Source of the DNA: Bacteroidales bacterium
GTDB lineage: Bacteria; Bacteroidota; Bacteroidia; Bacteroidales; Bacteroidaceae
Direction of reading: 5' to 3'
Length of the DNA stretch: 60,060 bases
Assembly (NCBI GenBank): GCA_015060965.1
Contig: SUXN01000014.1
Span: forward strand, 1 to 60,060
Positions 33,758 to 43,875 of the stretch are shown piece after piece. The translations under genes were made by a program, and so were the position numbers. The notes below the pieces were generated by a model. That model did not search any database. It was not told the origin of the DNA and worked only from the letters and a program-made list of their open reading frames with translations. Positions within the stretch are counted from its first letter, which is position 1, and each line of letters begins with the position of its first letter.

Positions 33758-35206
33758 TTACTCTTCATCTCTGTTTATCTCATCATTCTCATCCTCGCTT
33801 GTGGCATCATCTATGAATGTCCTAAAGAGGTTGCCTATTCCTTTCCAGGCTTTCTCTCTCTTCTCTTTCTTCTTCCTGTTCTTCTCCTCTTTCTCCTTCT
33901 TTCTACGCTCTTCCTCTTCTTTTCTCTTTCTTTCCTTCTCCTCTTCCTCTCTTCTCTTCCTCTCCTCCTCTTCAGGGTCAACTATCACATTTTCTTCCTC
34001 ATGGGCGGTGTCGTTGCCGGTCATTGCATCGGCCGAGAAAAGTTCTCCCGCAGCAGCCTGGGGCTCCTGTACGTGCTTGACCTCTTCGCAGCAGTTCTCC
34101 TTGCCCTGGTTCAGCAGGCCGTAGAGCGCAGTGGTGAATATACCGAAAGTGTTCACGCCGGGCTTGCACTCGAATGCCAGTTGCGGGTCGGCGACAATGC
34201 TTGTCTTGAAGTTGGGCAGATACTCCTCGAACAGGAGGGTAAGGTTCTTTAGCTTTGAACCACCGCCGGTGAAGATGATATTGTGTATCATCTCTCCCGA
34301 CTCCTCGATCTGGTACTTCACATTCTGCAGGATCTCGCCCATACGTGCGTTGATGACATTGTTAACCGTCTCGTTGTCAACGGGCTCCTTCTCGCCTGTC
34401 TGTGCCTTGTATCCGCGTGTTATCTTTATGACTTCGGCCTCGTCGTATGATATCTGCTCGGCACAGAGGTCGCGGGTTATGTTGTTGCTGCCTAAAGGAA
34501 GCACCTTGAGCATACGCAGGTTGTCATTGTTGTATATTGCTATGGTAGTTGTGTCAGCACCGATGTTCACAAGTGCGCATCCATTGCGGCGTGCATCCTT
34601 TGTGAGCAGTATGTCGGCATCCATGCGTGCAGCAATGAAACTGTCCTCAATCTCAACGTTCGCCTGATTGAAACTCTCGTTCAACTGCTCAAGCAACTGC
34701 TTCTTTATAACAATATTGAGGTAGTATCCCTCTATTGTCATAGCAGGTGCGCCTACAGGGTTGCTGTCGGTCTTGCCGTCGACCTTGTATTCCTGCGTTA
34801 TGACCTGTACTTTGGAGTAACCCTCGGGAACCTGGAACCTCTCGTCGTTCTCAAGCTCCATCTCCTTGATGATGTCCGAGGTTATCTTCGTATATGTGTC
34901 GAAGCCGCGTGTTATCTTTGACTGTATGCTATGTATAGTCAATCCCGCAAGGGAAACATATGCCTTCTTTATCATTATTTCCTGCTTGTTGTCATCCGTG
35001 AGGTTGGACTCGAGATTGTTTATTATGGATGTGATGGCTTCGCTTGTCTTGTCGACGTTGCGCACTACACCTTTCGATATGTATCCGTCGACACGGGTGC
35101 TTGCCGTCGCAATAATCTTCATCCCGTTGTATGTCTCGATACCTACAGCACCGGTAACCTTTGACGAACTCAGTTCAATTGCTACAATGTAATTGGTCTG
35201 TCCCAT
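33758..35206 (-). CDS. ftsA: Cell division protein FtsA
   Basis: The 482-residue protein is an actin-fold protein: YIVAIELSSSKVTGAVG, the FtsA-specific 1C domain, VNIGADTTTIAIYNND and IIFTGGGSKLKNL. It links FtsZ to the membrane. After the core (about 400), residues 412-452 are almost purely Glu, Lys and Arg in alternating blocks, as in single-alpha-helix (ER/K) spacers. KAWKGIGNLFRTFIDD comes next, a likely amphipathic membrane-targeting helix, and then an acidic tail. The start at the ATG at 35206 is chosen because an upstream in-frame start at 35263 overlaps ftsQ and lacks homology. Confidence 0.95.
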   Translation of the reverse strand: MGQTNYIVAIELSSSKVTGAVGIETYNGMKIIATASTRVDGYISKGVVRNVDKTSEAITSIINNLESNLTDDNKQEIMIKKAYVSLAGLTIHSIQSKITRGFDTYTKITSDIIKEMELENDERFQVPEGYSKVQVITQEYKVDGKTDSNPVGAPAMTIEGYYLNIVIKKQLLEQLNESFNQANVEIEDSFIAARMDADILLTKDARRNGCALVNIGADTTTIAIYNNDNLRMLKVLPLGSNNITRDLCAEQISYDEAEVIKITRGYKAQTGEKEPVDNETVNNVINARMGEILQNVKYQIEESGEMIHNIIFTGGGSKLKNLTLLFEEYLPNFKTSIVADPQLAFECKPGVNTFGIFTTALYGLLNQGKENCCEEVKHVQEPQAAAGELFSADAMTGNDTAHEEENVIVDPEEEERKRREEEEKERKRKEEEERRKKEKEEKNRKKKEKREKAWKGIGNLFRTFIDDATSEDENDEINRDEE

Positions 35207-35213
35207 ATTATCT

Positions 35214-35954
35214 CTATTTATTCTTTTCCTTTTTTGTGCATATAACCTTGTCGTTGAACTCAATGTTCAGCTTCTCGTATTTGTCCCATCCCACGGTGTT
35301 GAGTCCTTTTGAATAGAAGGTGTACAGCTTCTCTAACTTTTCTGCGATATTCTCTGCCTTTCCGAACTCTATTATATGGTTGCCGACACGGGGAACCACG
35401 ATGATGTTGCCCTGTTGGTCAAAATGTATCTGTTCGGTCTGGGCTTTCCAGAAACTGCTGCCGTATATTGCACAGGCGATGTCCCTTAGGGAGGTCGTCT
35501 GCATCTCCTCGCTTATGTATCCCGATGCAACCGGCAAGTGGAGCGCTTTGTGTACGCCGGTAATCATGCTGCCGTCGGAGTCTATGTAATATTCGTTGCC
35601 GGTATTGTCATTGACCTTCAATATCGGTACCTTGCAGTCAATTTCAATGGCAATGTGCCTGTCGGTTGACTTGTATACCTGGCACTCTTTTACTAATGAG
35701 ATGTCATTTATACACTTTTCTATCACAGTGCACCTTATGCTGTCCAGAATATTTCCTGTCGGGTTGAGCCCCTCCTTGTCGAGGAGCTCAATGATGTTAT
35801 CGTTACTCAAGTTGCCGCTTTCGTCATTTTCCACGGTTATGAGCACCCCCTTACACTTGTTTCTGTCGGGGATGTTGGGTATGATGACCATTGCAAAAAG
35901 CATGTATCCGGCCAGGATTGCAAGGAATGTGTATGTAAGAATCTTCTTCAGCAT
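35214..35954 (-). CDS. ftsQ: Cell division protein FtsQ
   Basis: The 246-residue protein has one N-terminal membrane helix (about 5-25), then a POTRA-like domain and a beta domain (VKECQVYKSTDRHIAIEIDCKVPILKVND, described in part; YYIDSDGSMITG; LPVASGYISEEM). This single-pass protein is a hub that connects early and late division proteins. It sits between murC (37 bases) and ftsA (7 bases), the standard place. Confidence 0.9.
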   Translation of the reverse strand: MLKKILTYTFLAILAGYMLFAMVIIPNIPDRNKCKGVLITVENDESGNLSNDNIIELLDKEGLNPTGNILDSIRCTVIEKCINDISLVKECQVYKSTDRHIAIEIDCKVPILKVNDNTGNEYYIDSDGSMITGVHKALHLPVASGYISEEMQTTSLRDIACAIYGSSFWKAQTEQIHFDQQGNIIVVPRVGNHIIEFGKAENIAEKLEKLYTFYSKGLNTVGWDKYEKLNIEFNDKVICTKKEKNK

Positions 35955-35991
35955 CCAGAAGCTGTTTTAAATATAATCAATGTGTATGTAA

Positions 35992-37374
35992 TTACCTGTT
36001 CAGAAGTATCTCCTTCATCTTCGGTACGTCGTTCTCTATGTCTCCTGCTCCAAGTGACACAAGCACCTCGATGCCCTCTTTCTCCTCCTCGACAATCTTC
36101 AGCACATCGGCACGGCTGCACATCCTCTTCTCCACCTTCGCATCCAGACAGTCATAGATAAGTTTGCTTGTCACTCCGGGGATAGGCTCTTCTCGTGCAG
36201 GGTATATATCCACAAGTATTACCTTGTCAAAGAGCGAGAGGCTCTGGGCGAACTCCCTGTAGAAGTCGGCAGTGCGGCTGTATAGGTGCGGCTGGAAAAG
36301 TGCTGTCACCTTCTTGTCGCTGTACAGTGCCTTGATGGAGCTTGCGCATGCCCTTACCTCGTCGGGGTGGTGGGCATAGTCGCTCAACAGCACAAGGTCG
36401 TTCTCCTTTATGTGGAAGTCGAAGCGTCTGTCGGCACCGGCAAAACTCTTCATACCCTCTTTTAGTTCCTCGGCCGATGCTCCGCAGATTTCGGCCATTG
36501 CCATTGAGGCTATTCCGTTGTCGATGTTTATGCTTACAGGTACGCCCAGTTCCACATCATTTATCCTTTGCCATGGTGACACATAGTCGAAGATGATTGT
36601 CCCGCCGCCTATGCGTATGTTCTCGGCGTGGAAATCTCCGTTCTCCCTGCCGTATACAAAGCACTTTACACCCTCCTGTACGCGCGGTTTCACCTCCAAT
36701 CCCTCATGTATTATAAGGTATCCGTCAGGACGTATCTTTTCGGTGAACTGTGCGAATGCCTCAAGGTAGTTCCCCTTGTTGCCGTATATGTCGAGATGGT
36801 CGGGGTCGGCCGATGTTATTGTGGCAATGTACGGCTCAAGGTGCAGGAACGAGCGGTCATACTCGTCGGCCTCAATGACAACAAGGTCACTCTTGTCCGA
36901 GAGTATGAGGTTGCTCTTGTAGTTCTTTGATATTCCTCCCAGGAATGCTGCGCAATCGACACTCGACTGGTGCAGCAGGTGCGCTGTCATGGTCGATGTG
37001 GTTGTCTTGCCGTGTGTGCCGGCCGCGCATACACCTTTCTTGTCCCTTGTGATTATGCCAAGCACTTCGGCTCTCTTCTTTATTGTGAAACCACCCTCGC
37101 GGAACAGTTTCCACTCCTTGTGGCCTGCGGGTATTGCGGGGGTGTATATCACCAGTGTCGATGCGGGGTCCTTGCACTCTGCCGGGATAAGCTCTTCATT
37201 CTCCTCAAAATGCAGTTGTGCTCCTTCTTCAATGAGGCTGTCTGTGAGCTTTGACGGTGTACGGTCATAGCCTGCAACGAACTTCCCTTCGCTGAGGAAG
37301 TACCTTACAAGGGCGCTCATGCCGATGCCTCCTGCACCCAGGAAATATACCGATTTTATATCCTTCAGTTCCAT
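35992..37374 (-). CDS. murC: UDP-N-acetylmuramate--L-alanine ligase
   Basis: The 460-residue protein has the N-terminal UDP-binding domain (VYFLGAGGIGMSALVRYFL), the ATP loop AAGTHGKTTTSTMTAHLL, VIEADEYDRSFLHL, and a C-terminal ligase domain with DYAHHPDEVRA and FQPHLYSRT. It adds the first amino acid, L-Ala, to UDP-MurNAc in the cytoplasm. Its ATG shares one base with the murG stop codon, which suggests coupled translation. Confidence 0.97.
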   Translation of the reverse strand: MELKDIKSVYFLGAGGIGMSALVRYFLSEGKFVAGYDRTPSKLTDSLIEEGAQLHFEENEELIPAECKDPASTLVIYTPAIPAGHKEWKLFREGGFTIKKRAEVLGIITRDKKGVCAAGTHGKTTTSTMTAHLLHQSSVDCAAFLGGISKNYKSNLILSDKSDLVVIEADEYDRSFLHLEPYIATITSADPDHLDIYGNKGNYLEAFAQFTEKIRPDGYLIIHEGLEVKPRVQEGVKCFVYGRENGDFHAENIRIGGGTIIFDYVSPWQRINDVELGVPVSINIDNGIASMAMAEICGASAEELKEGMKSFAGADRRFDFHIKENDLVLLSDYAHHPDEVRACASSIKALYSDKKVTALFQPHLYSRTADFYREFAQSLSLFDKVILVDIYPAREEPIPGVTSKLIYDCLDAKVEKRMCSRADVLKIVEEEKEGIEVLVSLGAGDIENDVPKMKEILLNR

Positions 37375-38528
37375 TACTTCAAATTCTCCTTTTTACGTCG
37401 TGTCTCTTTCTCAATGTAGGCGTCGGCCAACATCATCACCTCCTCGGCAATCTCCTCTGCCGCATTCGGACGGCCCATCTTCTCGATGTTCTCCTCGAGG
37501 CTTGCTATCTTTATGTCATCGTTAACTGTCTCTATGGCCTTCGCGACAAGTTCCTCTTTCGCTTTTGCATCGGCAACGTATATGGCTGCATCCTTCTCAA
37601 CGAGTGCCATGGCGTTCTTTGTCTGGTGGTCTTCGGAAACGTTCGGTGAGGGAACGAGGATAACCGCCTTGCCAAGCAGTGCGAACTCCGATATTGAACC
37701 GGCTCCGGCGCGTGATACCACAAGGTTGGCAGCGCTCAGGGCATCGGCCATGTTCGATACAAAGTCAGTGACGGTGAGGTTGTCGGGCTTGCCTGCCGCG
37801 GCCACCCTCTGCTTCATCTCCTCAAAATAGAGCTTTCCTGTCTGCCACACGAACTGGATGTCACTGTTGGCCCTGATGAGCTCGATCTGCGCCATTATGC
37901 TCTCGTTTATGCTTCGTGCGCCGAGGCTTCCACCAACAATAAGGACACACTTCTTGCCCTCCTCCAGGCCCATGCGTTTCAATGCTTCGCTGCGGTTAGA
38001 GCGCATATCTATAAGACTCTTGCGTACAGGGTTACCGGTGAGTTTTATCTTCTCATGAGGGAAGAAACGCTCCATGCCATCGTAAGCGACGCATATGACC
38101 TTTGCCTTCTTCGCAAGAATCTTGTTTGTCACACCTGCGTATGAGTTCTGTTCCTGGATAAGGGTGGGTATATTCATGCTTGCGGCCATCTTGAGTGTAG
38201 GACCGCTGGCGTAGCCACCCACTCCCACAGCAACCTGTGGAGCAAAATCCTTGATTATTTTCTTTGCCATGCGCTGGCTCTTGAGTATGAGCCATAGTAC
38301 CTTTATGTTTTTCAGAAGGTTCTTGCGGTCAAAGCCGGCAATGGGCAGGCCCACTATCTCGTATCCGGCATCGGGAACCCTCTGCATCTCCATCCTGTTG
38401 TTCGCTCCCACGAAAAGTATCTTCGCTGTGGGGTGTTTCCTTTTAATAGCATCGGCTATAGACAATGCCGGGAATATATGGCCTCCTGTGCCACCTCCGC
38501 TCACAATGATTCTGTACTCTTTTTTCAT
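37374..38528 (-). CDS. murG: UDP-GlcNAc:lipid I N-acetylglucosaminyltransferase
   Basis: The 384-residue GT-B enzyme has the G-loop GGTGGHIFPALSIADAI, VGVGGYASGP, a second G-loop VGGSLGARSINE and the acceptor-domain segment VVSRAGAGSISEFALLGKAVILVPSP. It adds GlcNAc to lipid I to form lipid II at the inner face of the membrane. The final 15 residues are strongly basic (EKETRRKKENLK). ftsW lies 12 bases upstream. Confidence 0.97.
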   Translation of the reverse strand: MKKEYRIIVSGGGTGGHIFPALSIADAIKRKHPTAKILFVGANNRMEMQRVPDAGYEIVGLPIAGFDRKNLLKNIKVLWLILKSQRMAKKIIKDFAPQVAVGVGGYASGPTLKMAASMNIPTLIQEQNSYAGVTNKILAKKAKVICVAYDGMERFFPHEKIKLTGNPVRKSLIDMRSNRSEALKRMGLEEGKKCVLIVGGSLGARSINESIMAQIELIRANSDIQFVWQTGKLYFEEMKQRVAAAGKPDNLTVTDFVSNMADALSAANLVVSRAGAGSISEFALLGKAVILVPSPNVSEDHQTKNAMALVEKDAAIYVADAKAKEELVAKAIETVNDDIKIASLEENIEKMGRPNAAEEIAEEVMMLADAYIEKETRRKKENLK

Positions 38529-38540
38529 AGCCTCTATCTT

Positions 38541-39749
38541 TTATTGGTTGTTTGTCTCATTTGCCACCTTGATTTCCTTTGTCTCGGCCTTCATGGTGTG
38601 CCGGCTTATGCAAAGCAGCATACCTATATATATACAGTTGATTATTACCGATGTTCCGCCCTGGCTCATGAGAGGCAGCGGCTGGCCGGTCACGAAGTCA
38701 CCGACAGAAATGTACATGTGCAACATGGCCTGAAGCGTGATAATCAAGCCTATTCCCATAGCAATGTATGCCGATTGGGCATCCTCGCTCTTGTTGGCGA
38801 TTTTCCCGCTCCGGTATAGGAATGTCATGTACAGCAGTATTATGAATACTCCTCCTATGAGTCCGAGTTCTTCTATGATTATGGCATAGATGAAGTCGGA
38901 GTATGCGTGAGGGATATTGTCGCGCTGTACCGAGTTGCCCGGTCCGCAGCCAAAAAGGTGGCTCGATGCAATTGCCATATTGGCGTGCGCCCTCTGGTCA
39001 TCGTCGATGACGTAATTGTCCGGGTCGATGGGAGTGTTGTTGCCTGCATCGACAAAACGGTGCTTCCATGTTATGACCTTGCTGCCGAACTCTCCCTTGT
39101 CGGCAAGGCTGTCGGGAAGGCTGACGATAGTGATGATGCCTAATGCTGCTGTCGCTATTCCAATACCGAACAGTGAAAGGAGTTGTTTCCAGGGCATCTT
39201 GGCAATATACATCATCATATATATGGCCAATATCAGCAGTCCTGCCGTCGAGAGGTTTTCCTTGAGGATAATCAGGATGGGCAGAATACTGTATTTCGCA
39301 ATCTCCTTGAGCGCTCCGCCATCTGTGCCGTCCTCTGTCTGGTAGTCGGACAGGATTCTGGCAGTCACCATTATAAGTCCCATTTTGGCAAATTCCATCG
39401 GTTGGATGGTAAATAGTCCGAAGACGCTGATCCATCGGGCACTGCCGTTGATTCGTGAACTGCTGAACTGCGCCCATATAAGGCCTATGAGCCCAAGCCA
39501 ATAGAAGAGGTTTGTCAACTTCTTTATCTGGTACAGCTTCAGGTTCTGGATGAACCACACGACGAATATTCCTCCCATAAGGAATGCTGTGTGTTTGATT
39601 ATGGGGTGCCAGTAATTCTCGCTGTCGCTTATCTGTCGGCTGGTTGCACTGAACACTTCCACCCAAGAAATTGCGCAGATTATGAAGAAGACAGCCCATA
39701 TAATACTGTCTCCCTTGAATAATATCCTTCTTAATTTGTCTCCACTCAT
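38541..39749 (-). CDS. ftsW: Septal peptidoglycan glycosyltransferase FtsW (SEDS family)
   Basis: The 402-residue protein has about ten membrane helices. SEDS-family motifs include SSRINGSARWI, IQPMEFAKMGLIMV, WKHRFVDAG, HLFGCGPGNSVQRDNIPHAYSDFIYAIIIEELG (given in part) and GLIITLQAMLHMYISVG followed by PLPLMSQGGTS. FtsW polymerises lipid II together with the transpeptidase FtsI. It is FtsW rather than RodA by its place between murD and murG. Confidence 0.94.
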   Translation of the reverse strand: MSGDKLRRILFKGDSIIWAVFFIICAISWVEVFSATSRQISDSENYWHPIIKHTAFLMGGIFVVWFIQNLKLYQIKKLTNLFYWLGLIGLIWAQFSSSRINGSARWISVFGLFTIQPMEFAKMGLIMVTARILSDYQTEDGTDGGALKEIAKYSILPILIILKENLSTAGLLILAIYMMMYIAKMPWKQLLSLFGIGIATAALGIITIVSLPDSLADKGEFGSKVITWKHRFVDAGNNTPIDPDNYVIDDDQRAHANMAIASSHLFGCGPGNSVQRDNIPHAYSDFIYAIIIEELGLIGGVFIILLYMTFLYRSGKIANKSEDAQSAYIAMGIGLIITLQAMLHMYISVGDFVTGQPLPLMSQGGTSVIINCIYIGMLLCISRHTMKAETKEIKVANETNNQ

Positions 39750-39793
39750 CTGTAGTTTTCTTCTTTAGTGTTGTTTATATAGTGCATTCTTGT

Positions 39794-41125
39794 TCATAGC
39801 TTGCATACAAACTCTTTGAAGAGTTTGCCTCTTTCCTCGTAGCTCTTGAAGAGATCGAAGCTTGCGCAACAGGGACTCAACAATACTGTCTCGCCGCTTT
39901 TAGCAGTCTTGTAGGCCTGTGCCACGCACTCCTCCATGGAGTGTGTGTCGATGACTGGAATCCCGAATCCACCGAAAAAGTCATGAAGCTTGCTGTTGTC
40001 GGCACCAAGGAATATGAGTGCGCTGCACTTCTCCTTCACAAGGTCGGCAATCTCGTTGTAGTCATTGCCTTTGTCCTTTCCGCCCAGTATGAGCACTGTC
40101 TTTTTCTTCATGCTCTGCAGGGCATACCAGCAGCTGTTGACGTTTGTTGCCTTCGAGTCGTTTATGTACTCCACTCCATTCACTTTCGCAACTTTCTCAA
40201 GGCGGTGTTCAACTCCGGTGAAAGAACTCAATGCCTTCCTGATAGTCTCCTTGCGTATTCCTGCCACATTGGCCGATATACCTGCAGCCATTGAGTTGTA
40301 GAGGTTGTGCTTGCCGGTGAGCGAGAGCTCTTCAAGCTCCATGTTGAATGGTGTGGGCTCTGTGAAAATCAGCTTCTCCTCGTGTGAGTATGCTGCAGCA
40401 CCTTCGTGTTTTTCCTCGGCAAACGGATAAAGTCTTCCGTGCTTGTGTTTGGGTAACTCCTTCTGTATTATCGGGTCATCATTCCAGTACACGAAAGCAT
40501 CGTCGGGCTGCTGGTTCTGCAGGATACGGAACTTCGCGTCAATGTAGTTCTGCATCTTGTAGCCGTAGCGGTCGAGGTGATCGGGGGTGATGTTCATTAT
40601 GACAGCCACGTTGGCACGGAACTCATACATGTTGTCAAGCTGGAAACTGCTGAGCTCCACAATGTAGTAGTCCTTATCGCCCTCGGCAACCTGTAGTGCA
40701 AGGCTACGTCCGATGTTTCCTGCAAGTCCTACGTTCAGCCCTGCCTCACGGAATATGTGATATATGAGCGAGGTGGTTGTGGTCTTGCCGTTGCTTCCTG
40801 TGATACACACCATCTTTGCCCTTGTGTAGCGTCCGGCGAACTCAATCTCCGAGATCACTGGTATTCCGGCGTCTGTCACCTTAACCACAATCGGAGCCTC
40901 GTTAGGTATGCCCGGACTCTTGATGACTTCGCCTGCATTGAGGATAAGTGCCTCGGTATGCTGTTTCTCTTCCCACGGGATGTTATGCTCATCGAGCATC
41001 TTCTTGTATTTGTCGGCAATTGCTCCAAAGTCTGATACAAAAACCTCGAATCCAAGCTTGTCGGCGAGGATGGCTGCACCGCATCCGCTCTCGCCTGCTC
41101 CCAATACAACAATTCTCTTCTCCAT
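39794..41125 (-). CDS. murD: UDP-N-acetylmuramoyl-L-alanine--D-glutamate ligase
   Basis: The 443-residue protein has the N-terminal Rossmann-like VVLGAGESGCGAAILADKLG, the ATP loop ITGSNGKTTTTSLIYHIF, MNITPDHLDRYG, NDSKATNVNSCWYAL and LILGGKDKGNDY. A C-terminal LLSPCCASFDLFKSYEERG segment is typical of MurD. It adds D-Glu to UDP-MurNAc-L-Ala. It abuts mraY with no gap. Confidence 0.97.
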   Translation of the reverse strand: MEKRIVVLGAGESGCGAAILADKLGFEVFVSDFGAIADKYKKMLDEHNIPWEEKQHTEALILNAGEVIKSPGIPNEAPIVVKVTDAGIPVISEIEFAGRYTRAKMVCITGSNGKTTTTSLIYHIFREAGLNVGLAGNIGRSLALQVAEGDKDYYIVELSSFQLDNMYEFRANVAVIMNITPDHLDRYGYKMQNYIDAKFRILQNQQPDDAFVYWNDDPIIQKELPKHKHGRLYPFAEEKHEGAAAYSHEEKLIFTEPTPFNMELEELSLTGKHNLYNSMAAGISANVAGIRKETIRKALSSFTGVEHRLEKVAKVNGVEYINDSKATNVNSCWYALQSMKKKTVLILGGKDKGNDYNEIADLVKEKCSALIFLGADNSKLHDFFGGFGIPVIDTHSMEECVAQAYKTAKSGETVLLSPCCASFDLFKSYEERGKLFKEFVCKL

Positions 41126-42382
41126 TTATCTTACCTTTAGTGTCATGAGGGTCAATGCTGCCATAATTATCGTTACAATCCAGAAACGGACTGTAACCTT
41201 TGCCTCGTGCATGGGATGTTCCGGTCCCTTGAATACATAAGTGCAATCCTTGTCAAGTTTCTCGTCCTCCACGTTGTAGTGGTGGTGCAACGGCGTACGG
41301 CGGAAGATCCTCTGCTTTATACCTTTTCTCTTTCCCTTCTTGAAATATGCCACCTGCAATATCACGGATAAGTTCTCTGCCACGAATATTCCGCAAAGCA
41401 GTACCAGCAGAATCTCCTTGTGTATGAGAATGGCAAGGACGCCTATGATACCTCCGATAGTGAGGCTTCCCGTATCTCCCATGAACACCTGTGCAGGGAA
41501 CGAGTTGTACCACAGGAATCCGATGAGTGCACCAATGAATGCAAAGGTGAATATAACAACCTCCTCTCCACCGGGCAAGAACATGATGTCAAAGTATTCG
41601 GCCCACCCGACGTGGCTCGATACATAGGCAAGGACTGCGAGCGTGACTCCTATTATGGCTGCATTTCCGGCGAGCATTCCGTCCATACCGTCGTTCAGGT
41701 TCGCACCGTTAGATACTGCAGTAACCACAAATATCGTGACAATGACAAAGAGTATCCAACCGGCCTGTTCCTTGTACTTGCCGCAGAATGACATCACTTC
41801 GCTGTAGTCGAGGTTGTGGTTCTTTATGAACGGGATGGTAGTCTTGTTTACCTTTTCGGCAACCTGACGATGCTCTACCTCCTCAATGTTTCCTTTCTCT
41901 ATGGTGATGTTCTCGCGCATCACTGCCTGGGGACTCAGGTAGAGCGTGAGGCCAATGACCAGGCCAAGACCCACCTGTGCAATGATCTTTACCTTACCTG
42001 GCACTCCGTCCTTGTTCTTCTTGAAGGTCTTTATGTAGTCATCGGCAAAACCCAACAGGCCCAGCCACACTGTCGTTATTATGAGCAGGATCATATATAT
42101 GTTGTCGAGCTTGCCAAGCAACAGGCACGGAACAATGATGGCAATGATGATGATGATGCCTCCCATAGTGGGAACACCTGCCTTGAGATTATTCTTGTCG
42201 AACTCACGCAGTGTCTCGGTAATCTGCTTCTTCTTGAAATACTTGATGAGAGTGCTTCCGAACCAAGCCGATATAAGTAGCGAGAGGACGATTGTAGTCA
42301 ATGCCCTGAACGATACGTAGTTCATCAACCTTGCTCCAGGCAGGTTGTACTCTTGTATAAGGTCAAAAAGGTAATAAAGCAT
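41126..42382 (-). CDS. mraY: Phospho-N-acetylmuramoyl-pentapeptide-transferase
   Basis: The 418-residue integral membrane protein has about ten helices. MraY motifs are GVPTMGGIIII, WLGLLGFADDYIKTFKKNKDGVPGK (in part; the catalytic DD), NLNDGMDGMLAG, GDTGSLTIGGIIG and RRTPLHHHYN. It transfers phospho-MurNAc-pentapeptide to undecaprenyl phosphate, making lipid I. Compared with about 360 residues in E. coli, it has an insertion after the AVMRENITIEKGNIEEVEHR region, as seen in Bacteroidales. Confidence 0.97.
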   Translation of the reverse strand: MLYYLFDLIQEYNLPGARLMNYVSFRALTTIVLSLLISAWFGSTLIKYFKKKQITETLREFDKNNLKAGVPTMGGIIIIIAIIVPCLLLGKLDNIYMILLIITTVWLGLLGFADDYIKTFKKNKDGVPGKVKIIAQVGLGLVIGLTLYLSPQAVMRENITIEKGNIEEVEHRQVAEKVNKTTIPFIKNHNLDYSEVMSFCGKYKEQAGWILFVIVTIFVVTAVSNGANLNDGMDGMLAGNAAIIGVTLAVLAYVSSHVGWAEYFDIMFLPGGEEVVIFTFAFIGALIGFLWYNSFPAQVFMGDTGSLTIGGIIGVLAILIHKEILLVLLCGIFVAENLSVILQVAYFKKGKRKGIKQRIFRRTPLHHHYNVEDEKLDKDCTYVFKGPEHPMHEAKVTVRFWIVTIIMAALTLMTLKVR

Positions 42383-42398
42383 GATCTCTGTTCCTGTT

Positions 42399-43853
42399 TT
42401 ATGCGTTGAAAATCTCCCTTATAATCTCCTTGTCGTCAAAATGGTGCTTCACGCCTTTGACATCCTGATAATCCTCGTGTCCCTTGCCGGCAACAAGTAT
42501 CACATCGCCTTTTTGTGCAAGTGCACAGGCGGTCCTTATGGCTTCCTTGCGGTCCACGATTGAAATGACATTCTTTCTCTGCTCGTCGTTGAGACCGGCC
42601 AACATGTCGTTGATTATATCCTGCGGCTCCTCGAAACGCGGATTGTCCGATGTCAGTATGACTCTGTTGCTGCCCTTTACTGCCTCTACGGCCATGATAG
42701 GGCGTTTGCCTTTGTCGCGGTTACCTCCTGCACCTACAACCGTTATCACGTTGCCTCTGCCGCGCAGCACCTCGTTGATTGTGCCCAGTACATTCTTCAG
42801 GGCATCGGGGGTGTGGGCGTAGTCCACTATTGCCGATAATCCGTCGGGCGAGTGCAGTGTCTCGAAACGGCCCGATACAGGGCGCAACGTACTCATCACC
42901 CTCAAAACATCCTCTGGGTCTTTGCCCAACTCCACGGCAGCGCCGAATATCGCCAACAGATTGCTTATATTGAAACGTCCTGTGAGCAGCGTCGAGAACT
43001 CGCGGTTATTGAATTCGAGTATCATTCCGTCAAGGTGTGTCTCCACAAGACGTGCCTTGTAGTCACCCATTGTGCGCGTAGAATAGCTCTTCACGTCGCC
43101 GCGGCAGTTCTGTACCATCACGGGACCATTCTTGTCGTCAAGGTTGGTGATGGCAAAAGCGTTGCGTGGCAGGTTGTCGAAGAAACTCTTTTTTGCTTTC
43201 AGGTAGTTCTCCATTGTCTCGTGGAAATCCATATGGTCACGGGTGAGGTTCGTGAAGATGGCGCCGGCAAACTCCAGTCCTCCCACGCGCTCCTGTGCAA
43301 GGGCGTGTGAGCTCACCTCCATGAACGCATATTCGCATCCTGCGTTCACCATCTGTGACAGCAGTTTGTTAAGGGATATGGCATCTGGAGTGGTGTGGGT
43401 CGATGGGTATGCCTCTCCGTCGATGTAGTTGCATACGGTAGAGAGCAGTCCGCACTTGTGCCCCATCTCCCTGAACAGTTCATAAAGCAGTGTAGCTATG
43501 GTTGTTTTGCCGTTAGTGCCGGTCACGCCTACAAGCCTGAGTTTCTGTGACGGGTTGCCGTAGAATGTTGTCGCAAGTTTTCCTGCAACAGCCTGGGCAT
43601 CAGGTACTACAATGTATGCCACATTGGGGCTCTGCTTTTCAGGAATATTCTCGCACACGATTGCAGTAGCTCCTTTCTCCTCTGCTGACGGTATGTATGC
43701 GTGTCCGTCAGCCTGTGTGCCCTTGATAGCGATAAACATACTGCCAGCCTCTACAAGCCTGGAGTCAATGTTCACACCGCTTACCTCGACTTCATCCTTC
43801 GGGAGGACAAGTCTTGTGTATTGGATCTCTCTTAAAAGGTCGTTGAGTCTCAT
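42399..43853 (-). CDS. murE: UDP-MurNAc-L-Ala-D-Glu--meso-diaminopimelate ligase
   Basis: The 484-residue protein has the N-terminal UDP-binding domain, ATP loop [34 protein letters not shown] and [22 protein letters not shown] contains the DNPR motif that marks meso-diaminopimelate specificity rather than lysine. It adds the third residue of the wall peptide, so the organism probably has A1-gamma-type DAP peptidoglycan. Confidence 0.96.
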   Translation of the reverse strand: MRLNDLLREIQYTRLVLPKDEVEVSGVNIDSRLVEAGSMFIAIKGTQADGHAYIPSAEEKGATAIVCENIPEKQSPNVAYIVVPDAQAVAGKLATTFYGNPSQKLRLVGVTGTNGKTTIATLLYELFREMGHKCGLLSTVCNYIDGEAYPSTHTTPDAISLNKLLSQMVNAGCEYAFMEVSSHALAQERVGGLEFAGAIFTNLTRDHMDFHETMENYLKAKKSFFDNLPRNAFAITNLDDKNGPVMVQNCRGDVKSYSTRTMGDYKARLVETHLDGMILEFNNREFSTLLTGRFNISNLLAIFGAAVELGKDPEDVLRVMSTLRPVSGRFETLHSPDGLSAIVDYAHTPDALKNVLGTINEVLRGRGNVITVVGAGGNRDKGKRPIMAVEAVKGSNRVILTSDNPRFEEPQDIINDMLAGLNDEQRKNVISIVDRKEAIRTACALAQKGDVILVAGKGHEDYQDVKGVKHHFDDKEIIREIFNA

Positions 43854-43875
43854 TATATATTGTTTGTATTATAGG

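Noticed and set aside
33036..34124. A 362-codon plus-strand frame across ftsZ/ftsA
   Set aside because: The Ser/Phe-rich translation is the complement of the Glu/Lys-rich FtsA tail and linker, not a real protein.
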